Origin: an uncultured Clostridia bacterium
GTDB taxonomy: Bacteria > Bacillota > Clostridia > UBA1381
Length of the DNA: 7,200 bases
Direction of reading: 5' to 3'
Assembly (NCBI GenBank): GCA_910585795.1
Contig: CAJUFV010000103.1
Span: forward strand, 1-7,200
Below are positions 1-5,052 of this stretch, in pieces. How positions within the stretch are numbered: position 1 is the first letter of the stretch; every line of letters starts with the position of its first letter. The translations under genes were made by a program, and so were the position numbers. The notes beneath the pieces are model-generated. The model saw only the letters and a program-made list of their open reading frames with translations. It ran no database searches and was not told the DNA's origin.

Positions 1-123
1 AATAGACAATTATATAATGAAAAAATTAAAATATTTATTTTTGACTCTATGGAATCTATGACTCCTCTTGCAGATGTTTACAATGAAGGTGATGACAAAG
101 TAAATATTGCGGCTGTAAATTAA
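1..123 (+). CDS. C-terminal end of a probable secreted carbohydrate-active or surface protein (5' end outside window)
   Basis: Frame 1 is open from the first base to a TAA at 121-123 and gives the last 40 residues of a protein. The end contains KIFIFDSMESMTPLAD. This resembles a pattern I associate with the extreme C-terminus of clostridial extracellular glycoside hydrolases, lyases and surface proteins (K-x-F-x-W-D/E-S-x-x-x-M-x-P-L), where it ends a beta-sandwich domain. The Trp of that pattern is Phe here. A perfect terminator stem follows 13 bases after the stop, which supports a real gene end. No catalytic region is visible, so the enzyme class cannot be stated. The assignment to an exported protein rests on recalled family resemblance only. 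Confidence 0.6.
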   Translation, partial: NRQLYNEKIKIFIFDSMESMTPLADVYNEGDDKVNIAAVN

Positions 124-136
124 ACTATTATATACA

Positions 137-169
137 AAAAATACATCGCTTAAAAAGCGATGTATTTTT
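137..169. terminator. Bidirectional Rho-independent terminator
   Basis: A perfect 15-bp inverted repeat, AAAAATACATCGCTT (137-151) and its complement (155-169), encloses an AAA loop. The stem ends in an A-run on one side and a T-run on the other, so transcripts of either strand end in a U-tract. It lies between the plus-strand gene ending at 123 and the minus-strand acyl-CoA synthetase whose stop is at 177-179, so it can serve both convergent genes. Confidence 0.92.
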
Positions 170-176
170 ATTTAAC

Positions 177-2030
177 CTATACGCGAACAAGAAGTCCATT
201 AATTAAATCGTCCTTTGCCAGCTCCTTCATTTTATAATGCAGCTTTTTACCTGTCGCATTTACAGGCACATCAGCTACAAACCTATAATATCGCGGACGC
301 TTGTAATTCGCAATCATCTGACTGTTCTTGCAGAATCCTTCAAGCTCTCCCGCAGTGAGAGAATCATCCGCCTTCACAATATACGCCGTAACAATTTCTC
401 CTCTTACCTTGTCAGGAACAGCAGTCACAATACTGTCGGCTACCTTTGGATGAGTATTCAAAACCTCCTCTACCTGTGCGGGATATATATTTTCACCGCC
501 TGAAATTATCATATCGTCCTTTCTGCCGGCAATGCTTATGAAATAATTCTTATCCCATGTTCCAAGGTCTCCTGTATATAAATATCCATTATGAAATTTA
601 CGCTCTGTTTCAGCGCCATTATTATAATAAAAATATGATGACTTTGCATAGGATTTGATAATAATTTCTCCTACTTCTTTTCCATCTCTCGCCGCAAGCT
701 CTTCGGGCTCCGCGCGTCTATCATCAAACACTTTAACAACACGCACGTCATCGTCCGTGCACGCGCTTCCCGCTGTACCAGCCATAGCCGGCAAGTCGGA
801 GGGACGCAGGAATGTATTCCAAAAGCTCTCTGTTGTTCCATAACCATTAAAAATTTTTGGAGTCAGTACCTTTTGATAACGTATGCACGCCGCACGTTCA
901 AGCGGACTTCCCATAGTTACTATACCACGCAGCGCGCTCAGGTCAAAGCCGCCCTTTTCCTGAGCCTCGGTTAATCTCTCAAGAACATTCGGCACACCAA
1001 TTATAAATGACAGCTTATATTTTTCAATATATTTCAATGTCTCCACAGGGTCAAACTTTCTCATTATTGTAACTGAACCGCCGGCATACAGCGTCGGTGT
1101 TATGCCTCCAGAATGCAGACCGCCGCGGTGAAACCACGGTGTCGTGTTCATAGACTTATCATCAGATGAAAACGGAAAATGTATCATAACATCATGAGCG
1201 CTCAGTACCTCATTTATACTTGTAAGACATACACCTTTTGCCTGTCCTGTCGTACCTGAAGTATACAAACGTGTTGTTTCATCATAAATTGACAGCTTCC
1301 AGGGTATAACAGGATTATCCTGTGACTGATTCTTTACAAAATCCTCATACATTACAGACCCATCAAGAGATTTTTCATCGTTTTCTCCATTAGCTATCAT
1401 AATTATAATCTTAGGTCTGTACTTACACATCATCAGCGCCTGCGTTACCGCTTCCTTATTAATCGTCTCATATATAAATACCGCGGGTTTACTGTCATCA
1501 ACAGTCTGCGCAAGTTCTCCGGCCGATAAACGGAAATTAATAGGACAGCTGACCGCGCCTGTTTTATGACAGGCAATATATGCAAAAACAAACTCCGGAC
1601 AATTAAGAAGCTGGAACATTACAACATCGCCCTTTTTAACACCTGAATCAAGAATAGCATTTGAAAAACGATTAGCCTCCTCATTCAGAGTTTTATATGA
1701 CCATCTGTCCTTTGTCAAAGGATTAAACAGCGCTTCACGATTTCCGAAACGGCTGACATTACGCATAAATCCATTCAGCCATGTATACTCAGTTTCAAAG
1801 GCATTTTTAAAAGCGGCAACGCTTTTTTGCTTTGTATTGGCAGTAAATTTTGCTTTTGCGCTATGCAAGGCAGCTTCCAGCGTATCAAACAAAGCATCAA
1901 TATCCTCCGGAACGTATTCGTAATTTGAACGGTTCGAACAATTTTCCAGTAAACGCAAATCATCTAGAATTTTTTCTTTTCGAGAAACTGCGATTCTATC
2001 AAAACGTTGTTTTTTTGTTTCCTTCTGCAT
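177..2030 (-). CDS. Acyl-CoA synthetase (AMP-forming, ANL superfamily) with extra N-terminal domain
   Basis: This 617-residue enzyme should activate a carboxylic acid with ATP to an acyl-AMP and then form the CoA thioester, in the cytoplasm. ANL motifs are intact: P-loop YTSGTTGQAKG (256-266), NGYGTTE (395-401), YTGDLG (485-490), hinge GRKDDMIISGGENIYP (502-517), and NATGK with the C-terminal catalytic Lys (591-595). The ligase proper begins near residue 75; substrate chain length cannot be read from sequence. Residues 9-62 (RFDRIAVSRKEKILDD through AKAKF) are an addition that resembles small stand-alone Firmicutes proteins of unknown function. I chose the ATG at 2030 because GAGGTG lies 6 bases upstream of it and a consensus promoter lies beyond. 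The frame stays open to 2114, but that start would fall upstream of the -35 box. The gene appears to be monocistronic. Confidence 0.93.
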   Translation of the reverse strand: MQKETKKQRFDRIAVSRKEKILDDLRLLENCSNRSNYEYVPEDIDALFDTLEAALHSAKAKFTANTKQKSVAAFKNAFETEYTWLNGFMRNVSRFGNREALFNPLTKDRWSYKTLNEEANRFSNAILDSGVKKGDVVMFQLLNCPEFVFAYIACHKTGAVSCPINFRLSAGELAQTVDDSKPAVFIYETINKEAVTQALMMCKYRPKIIIMIANGENDEKSLDGSVMYEDFVKNQSQDNPVIPWKLSIYDETTRLYTSGTTGQAKGVCLTSINEVLSAHDVMIHFPFSSDDKSMNTTPWFHRGGLHSGGITPTLYAGGSVTIMRKFDPVETLKYIEKYKLSFIIGVPNVLERLTEAQEKGGFDLSALRGIVTMGSPLERAACIRYQKVLTPKIFNGYGTTESFWNTFLRPSDLPAMAGTAGSACTDDDVRVVKVFDDRRAEPEELAARDGKEVGEIIIKSYAKSSYFYYNNGAETERKFHNGYLYTGDLGTWDKNYFISIAGRKDDMIISGGENIYPAQVEEVLNTHPKVADSIVTAVPDKVRGEIVTAYIVKADDSLTAGELEGFCKNSQMIANYKRPRYYRFVADVPVNATGKKLHYKMKELAKDDLINGLLVRV

Positions 2031-2070
2031 AATAATCACCTCATACAACATTATATTTCCGTATAATAAT

Positions 2071-2099
2071 ATTATATCAGCACCAATATAGTGTGTCAA
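2071..2099 (-). promoter_or_regulatory. Consensus sigma-A promoter of the acyl-CoA synthetase gene
   Basis: On the minus strand the -35 box is TTGACA (2094-2099) and the -10 box is TATAAT (2071-2076), with a 17-base spacer. A TGA precedes the -10, making an extended TGnTATAAT element. All twelve core positions match the vegetative consensus. Transcription should start near 2064, giving a leader of about 35 bases before the ATG at 2030. A promoter this strong usually needs repression or limits on initiation, and the dyads just upstream are candidate control sites. Confidence 0.9.
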
Positions 2100-2109
2100 G
2101 GATTCCATT

Positions 2110-2132
2110 GGCAATATTCACAAAATATTGCC
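2110..2132. repeat. GGCAATATT dyad upstream of the -35 box, candidate operator
   Basis: A perfect 9-bp inverted repeat, GGCAATATT (2110-2118) and AATATTGCC (2124-2132), is separated by 5 bases. Its centre lies near -57 relative to the inferred start of the acyl-CoA synthetase transcript, a typical place for an activator. Neither strand has a T-run next to the stem, so it is a poor intrinsic terminator for the fibre operon that ends at 2184. The hexamer CAATAT recurs nearby at 2085-2090 and inside the next dyad. The binding protein is unknown. Confidence 0.5.
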
Positions 2133-2160
2133 GCGCCTGTTCCGATAACCGCAAATACTT

Positions 2161-2181
2161 ACAATATTTATTATATATTGT
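2161..2181. repeat. Second CAATAT dyad between fibre operon and acyl-CoA synthetase promoter
   Basis: ACAATAT (2161-2167) and ATATTGT (2175-2181) form a 7-bp inverted repeat with a 7-base centre. It lies directly downstream of the stop of the second fibre-like gene and shares the half-site CAATAT with the dyad at 2110-2132. It could be an accessory operator or a weak 3'-end stem; it has no GC pairs beyond one and no clean U-tract. An AT-rich chance match is possible. Confidence 0.3.
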
Positions 2182-2183
2182 TA

Positions 2184-3008
2184 TCACTCCGCGCTGACTA
2201 TAGTCAGCCGATAATCTCTGTCACGTATAATAGAATAACGGCTGCTTGTTGACTGTATTGTTGCATAATATGTACCCACTTCCACAGGCGCCTCCAGACG
2301 GGATGCTCCGTATACTACTTTTAATGCAAGCTCCGGTACTTCAACGCATCTTAAATCCAGTGTATGCGGTTTACCGTCATATGTAAATGTACTATTACCT
2401 ATAAGCTCTATATGAACCTTACGCGGCATAATATTTATCATTATTTCTGTTTCAATACTTTTACCATCGCTATCTTTACATATAAAAGTTGCGGCACCAT
2501 ATAGACCTGTAGAAACCGGAGTAAACGATACTACTCCATCCTTTGATACAGAGAGTCCTGCCGGACCAAAACCGACATATTCCCACGTATATGGCTTTTT
2601 GCCGCCTATCGCCTCAAGACGCGCGGTATACGGCACCCCATATTCCGCCGCCGGCAGCATTGTTGTTTTAACCTCAAAGTTAACCGATATTTGCCGTATT
2701 TTATTTCCATATTCCGATAAAGCCGTTGTTGTATCACATTCTATGCCACTGTCCGCTATAGCCAAACGTATTTGTTCCTTAATAATTTTACACCAGCTTA
2801 TCAAGCTGACCGCATATTTCTTTGTATCCTGTATTCTGACAGGATATTCATATATTTCTGTATGCGCGTCCGAATATATACCTCTTATCGCATCAGCGTA
2901 TTGATTATACCCATTTTTTTCCGTTAACATTCCACCCGCTTCAATTACAGCATTTTCTATATCCGCAAATGAAGATATCATCTGATACCATTTCTCAATA
3001 ACTGTCAA
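2184..3008 (-). CDS. Phage tail-associated protein with putative Ig and MBG-type beta domains
   Basis: This 274-residue protein has two copies of a helical motif common in Gram-positive phage tail proteins, shaped I-x-x-A-I-x-x-x-G...Y-A-x-x-I-R-x-I. They are at residues 17-44 (ending QYADAIRGI) and 76-107 (ending SEYGNKIRQI). Residues 117-193 read as a putative Ig (He_PIG-like) domain: LPAAEYGVPYTA, GGKKPYTW, GLS, then an SFTPVSTGLYG strand pair. Residues 197-272 read as an MBG-type domain, with FTYDGKPH and APVEVGTYYATI. There is no signal peptide, membrane segment or wall anchor, which fits a virion-type protein better than a surface adhesin. The start is a TTG at 3006-3008. It is preceded by GGAGG (3017-3021) 8 bases away, inside the last codons of the upstream fibre gene, so the two are translationally coupled. 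Exact role unknown; receptor binding or tail-tip decoration is inferred. Confidence 0.75.
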   Translation of the reverse strand: MTVIEKWYQMISSFADIENAVIEAGGMLTEKNGYNQYADAIRGIYSDAHTEIYEYPVRIQDTKKYAVSLISWCKIIKEQIRLAIADSGIECDTTTALSEYGNKIRQISVNFEVKTTMLPAAEYGVPYTARLEAIGGKKPYTWEYVGFGPAGLSVSKDGVVSFTPVSTGLYGAATFICKDSDGKSIETEIMINIMPRKVHIELIGNSTFTYDGKPHTLDLRCVEVPELALKVVYGASRLEAPVEVGTYYATIQSTSSRYSIIRDRDYRLTIVSAE

Positions 3009-3012
3009 ATTT

Positions 3013-4065
3013 TCAACCTCCGTTCACTTCATCTAATTCAGATGCCAAAATTCCCAAAGTAGTCTCCATATCATCAATTGCTGTCTCTAATTCTGACAGC
3101 TTCGCTGTCACAGCTTTATTTTGAACCGGATTAACAGATAACGCGGACAATGACGTATCAACGCTTATAACCGGTATATTATTTAATATCTCAATTTTTT
3201 TTGCGTTTTCATTTACAGCCTCAATAACAGAATATTTAGTATTTGTCACAAGATTATCCACTGTGCCTATTTTACCTGTCACTCTAATGGACATATTGGG
3301 ATTATCTTGAACGGTATGTTCACTGCTCCATTGACCTATACCTACTCTTCCATATCTTTGCTCGATAATACAGACAGTATGATACCATGTATCCTCCTCC
3401 ATATAGTCATGAAAATTCAAATCATGTGTCCACGAAAACGATACGGTATTGTTTATATAATTCCATTTAAAATATATAGCATAATGAAGAATATACATAC
3501 CGTTATCACCCGGTTCAGCACCTTTGGGATATGAATCTTCCACAATAACATTTTCTGTTTCCAGTCCTGCGGAATTACTATTAATAAAAAATTGATTTTT
3601 CGGATAAGTATTAAGACTGAAAAACGGTGTGCCCGACTCGCTGACATCCACATTAATATTACAAGAATCCCCTTCTCCCTTAACATCACAGGATAACAGC
3701 ATTTCACCTAAAATCTGTTTTATCTGCTCGTCACGGTTTTGTATAACTATATTGGATATTTGACTTTGCAAATCCAAATCAGCGCTTTTTCTTTCATTGA
3801 TTTCATTAGCCATATCAGACTGTAAAGCTGCGTATTCTATTCCGCGTTCACTTATTTCACCATCAATTTTTTCATTTAATGCATTATCCATATTAAGTCT
3901 TGTCTCAGCCTCAGAGGCAATATCAGCGGCAAGCGATGCATCTGCGGCTTTTCTGTCATGTACCTCTTTATTAACAAACTGCTGAATACTAAGAAGATTA
4001 TCTTTTATTATTTTCCACCAGTCCTTAAGACGTGTCAAACCGTTAAAATTAAAATTTAAATTCAT
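3013..4065 (-). CDS. Phage tail-fibre-like protein with 18-residue coiled-coil repeats
   Basis: This 350-residue protein starts at an ATG preceded by AGGAAAGGA, a good ribosome site. Residues 1-31 (with DWWKIIKDNLLSIQQF) are amphipathic and not a signal peptide. Residues 32-103 are four uninterrupted 18-residue repeats of the form x-x-E-x-x-x-R-x-x-x-D-x-x-L-x-x-x-I, a fibre coiled coil that probably trimerises. Residues 116-300 are a central region I do not recognise, rich in aromatic residues and beta strands, and a candidate receptor-binding part. Residues 310-319 contain SVNPVQNKAV, matching the S-x-NPVQNK-x-V motif frequent in tail-fibre proteins of Firmicutes phages. A second short coiled coil ends the protein (about 322-346). 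It is first in a two-gene operon driven by a strong promoter that carries repressor sites. No other structural phage gene lies nearby. Confidence 0.82.
   Translation of the reverse strand: MNLNFNFNGLTRLKDWWKIIKDNLLSIQQFVNKEVHDRKAADASLAADIASEAETRLNMDNALNEKIDGEISERGIEYAALQSDMANEINERKSADLDLQSQISNIVIQNRDEQIKQILGEMLLSCDVKGEGDSCNINVDVSESGTPFFSLNTYPKNQFFINSNSAGLETENVIVEDSYPKGAEPGDNGMYILHYAIYFKWNYINNTVSFSWTHDLNFHDYMEEDTWYHTVCIIEQRYGRVGIGQWSSEHTVQDNPNMSIRVTGKIGTVDNLVTNTKYSVIEAVNENAKKIEILNNIPVISVDTSLSALSVNPVQNKAVTAKLSELETAIDDMETTLGILASELDEVNGG
3757..3972 (-). repeat. Four tandem 18-codon coiled-coil repeats in the fibre gene
   Basis: These bases encode residues 32-103 of the fibre-like protein. The units start at residues 32, 50, 68 and 86. 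Each unit keeps Glu at position 3, Leu (Met in the third unit only at position 18) near position 14 and Ile/Met at position 18, with Arg at position 7 or 8 and Asp (Tyr in the third) at 11 or 12. Examples are ASEAETRLNMDNALNEKI and ANEINERKSADLDLQSQI. The DNA copies have diverged, so this is an old protein-level duplication and not a fresh tandem repeat. An 18-residue period fits five helical turns of a coiled coil. Confidence 0.75.
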
Positions 4066-4137
4066 GTTTTTCCTTTCCTATTCCTAGCTTTCTATAAAAA
4101 TTTATCCTTCGCAAATAGCTTCATACTATCCTCCTGT

Positions 4138-4155
4138 TATCCCTGTTATGGGATA
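4138..4155. promoter_or_regulatory. Repressor operator site 1 (in fibre operon leader)
   Basis: TATCCC (4138-4143) and GGGATA (4150-4155) form an inverted repeat around 6 bases. It has the same half-site and spacing as the sites centred at 4187 and 4236. It lies about 40 bases downstream of the inferred start of the fibre transcript, where a bound repressor would block elongation or cooperate with the next site. It sits beside a short tandem of CCTGTTAT (4133-4140 and 4142-4149). Confidence 0.65.
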
Positions 4156-4174
4156 TATTTTATAAAAATATACT

Positions 4175-4200
4175 GTTTTGTCCCTATTATGGGATAAAAC
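4175..4200. promoter_or_regulatory. Repressor operator site 2 (over fibre transcription start)
   Basis: GTTTTGTCCC (4175-4184) and GGGATAAAAC (4191-4200) form 10-bp arms with one mismatch around 6 bases (TATTAT). This is the longest and best of the operator-like dyads. It abuts the -10 box of the minus-strand fibre promoter (4202-4207) and covers the expected start site, so a bound repressor should exclude RNA polymerase. The natural binding partner is the divergently encoded HTH/S24 repressor; this is inferred from position. Confidence 0.75.
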
Positions 4201-4201
4201 A

Positions 4202-4230
4202 ATAATATCATATTCTTTTCATTTTGTCAA
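4202..4230 (-). promoter_or_regulatory. Strong divergent promoter of the tail-fibre operon
   Basis: On the minus strand the -35 box is a perfect TTGACA (4225-4230), the spacer is 17 bases, and the -10 box is TATTAT (4202-4207) preceded by TGA, an extended -10. The start should fall near 4195, giving a leader of about 130 bases before the ATG at 4065. Operator 3 overlaps the -35 box and operator 2 overlaps the start site. This suggests a promoter that is strong when free and tightly shut when the repressor is bound. Confidence 0.85.
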
Positions 4231-4248
4231 CCCATTTTTGGGACAAAA
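4222..4248. promoter_or_regulatory. Repressor operator site 3 (over fibre -35 box)
   Basis: CCC (4231-4233) and GGG (4240-4242) lie 6 bases apart, as in the other two sites. They are flanked by TTTTGTC (4222-4228) and GACAAAA (4242-4248), an inverted repeat. The right half matches the shared half-site GGGAYAAAA. The left half has two extra bases (AA), so it is less symmetric. It overlaps the TTGACA of the fibre promoter and lies about 20 bases upstream of the proposed repressor -35 box, so it may serve both directions. Confidence 0.6.
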
Positions 4249-4268
4249 TATATTTTACGAAGGATTGC

Positions 4269-4297
4269 TTGCAATTGTGGGACACGTATGTTATTAT
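4269..4297 (+). promoter_or_regulatory. Probable promoter of the repressor gene with an operator half-site
   Basis: TTGCAA (4269-4274) and TATTAT (4292-4297) are spaced by 17 bases, a moderate match to the consensus. The start would be near 4304, so the leader would be very short before the GAGGTG ribosome site (4305-4310) and the ATG at 4317. A GGGACA half-site (4279-4284) lies in the spacer, which fits negative autoregulation. A slightly different -10 in the TATATATATT run is possible. Confidence 0.5.
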
Positions 4298-4316
4298 ATA
4301 TATTGAGGTGATTCGC

Positions 4317-4955
4317 ATGAGTGAGCGTTCGGACAGGATTCTAAAAGCTATAAAAAAAACAGGGTTATCATATAATGAGCTTGCAAAACAGACAGGTATT
4401 CCCAAATCAGCTCTGCAAAGATATGCTACCGGAGAAACAGAAAAAATTCCTGTAGACAGAATTGAAGCTATTGCGAGAGCTGCGGGCGTGTCTTATAAAT
4501 ATATTACCGGCTGGCGGGAAAATGAAAACACACCTTCAAATATAATACCTATAGATGATATACAGTTTGTAAAAATTCCCGTTATAGGACAGGTTGCCGC
4601 AGGAACACAATGTCTTGCGGATATGGAAATAACAGATTATAATTATGTGCCTTCCGATGACATTGTCAGCGGTGAAACATATGTGTTCCTCAGAGTAACA
4701 GGTGACAGCATGTATCCTGATATAAAAGAAAACGACCTTGTTCTTGTCAAATGTCAAAATGCCGCAGATAATGGTTCAATTGCCGTAGTCATTATTGATA
4801 ACGAGGACGGTATTGTTAAACGTGTTATATACGGAAAAAACTTTATTGAGCTTCAATCCATAAATCCGATGTATCCTCCAAGACGATTTGAAAACGACGA
4901 AATGACACGAATTCATATTTTCGGTATTGTAAAACAAATAAAACGCATATTATAA
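4317..4955 (+). CDS. LexA/CI-like self-cleaving repressor (XRE HTH + S24 peptidase)
   Basis: This 212-residue protein has an N-terminal HTH_3 domain (about 5-62; the helices include LSYNELAKQTG and IPKSALQRYATGE). A linker leads to a C-terminal LexA/S24 peptidase domain (about 85-208). The self-cleavage machinery is complete: Ala95-Gly96 within GQVAAGT, nucleophile Ser131 in VTGDSMYPDI, and general base Lys168 in GIVKRV. Proteins of this build bind operators as dimers. They lose repression when RecA filaments formed after DNA damage stimulate cleavage. Length is typical for phage CI-like repressors. The ATG at 4317 is favoured over the upstream in-frame ATG at 4224 because GAGGTG lies 6 bases before it and the upstream start would fall inside operator 3. 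It is divergent from the fibre operon and probably represses both promoters. Confidence 0.93.
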   Translation: MSERSDRILKAIKKTGLSYNELAKQTGIPKSALQRYATGETEKIPVDRIEAIARAAGVSYKYITGWRENENTPSNIIPIDDIQFVKIPVIGQVAAGTQCLADMEITDYNYVPSDDIVSGETYVFLRVTGDSMYPDIKENDLVLVKCQNAADNGSIAVVIIDNEDGIVKRVIYGKNFIELQSINPMYPPRRFENDEMTRIHIFGIVKQIKRIL

Positions 4956-4990
4956 AAACAGCTCCATCAAACACTCTTAAAATAAATTAT

Positions 4991-5010
4991 TTTTAAAACG
5001 GATTTTAAAA
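4991..5010. repeat. Paired TTTTAAAA motifs in the gap before the AraC-family gene
   Basis: TTTTAAAA occurs at 4991-4998 and 5003-5010, twelve bases apart start to start, and each copy is itself palindromic. With the 20-bp palindrome at 5028-5047 it makes a symmetric, AT-rich stretch between the repressor stop (4953-4955) and the AraC ATG (5053). It could hold promoter or autoregulatory elements. I see no convincing -35/-10 pair and no clear terminator after the repressor gene, so the two genes may be read together. Chance AT-richness is a real alternative. Confidence 0.3.
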
Positions 5011-5027
5011 TATGACTATGAATATCT

Positions 5028-5047
5028 TATTTTTAAATTTAAAAATA
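5028..5047. repeat. Perfect 20-bp AT palindrome just upstream of the AraC start
   Basis: TATTTTTAAA (5028-5037) is followed at once by its reverse complement TTTAAAAATA (5038-5047). The palindrome ends 5 bases before the ATG at 5053 and occupies the place where a Shine-Dalgarno sequence would be; no purine-rich SD is seen. In RNA it would pair only weakly (A-U). It could be a protein-binding site, or keep the start region unstructured and AT-rich. Confidence 0.4.
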
Positions 5048-5052
5048 TTGCT

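Noticed and set aside
237..843. Plus-strand open frames opposite the acyl-CoA synthetase
   Set aside because: They are complementary to a clearly conserved coding region, have no family resemblance and no ribosome site; the same holds for the other short antisense frames in the window.
2031..2114. Upstream extension of the acyl-CoA synthetase to a start at 2114
   Set aside because: The extension would lie over the consensus promoter and lacks a ribosome site; the ATG at 2030 has GAGGTG at the right distance.
2110..2132. Hairpin read as the terminator of the fibre operon
   Set aside because: There is no U-tract on the minus strand after the stem and the sequence runs straight into the next promoter; an operator is more likely.
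4066..4195. Riboswitch or structured RNA in the fibre operon leader
   Set aside because: The 130-base leader shows operator dyads and short AT runs but no conserved aptamer pattern or terminator/antiterminator pair that I can see.
4224..4316. Earlier ATG for the repressor at 4224
   Set aside because: It lies inside operator 3 and upstream of the proposed promoter; the residues it would add do not belong to the HTH fold, and the ATG at 4317 has a strong SD.
2031..5052. Direct-repeat attachment sites flanking the fibre cassette
   Set aside because: I compared the gaps at 2031-2183 and 4956-5052 and saw no shared direct repeat beyond short AT runs; no tRNA or integrase is present in the window.
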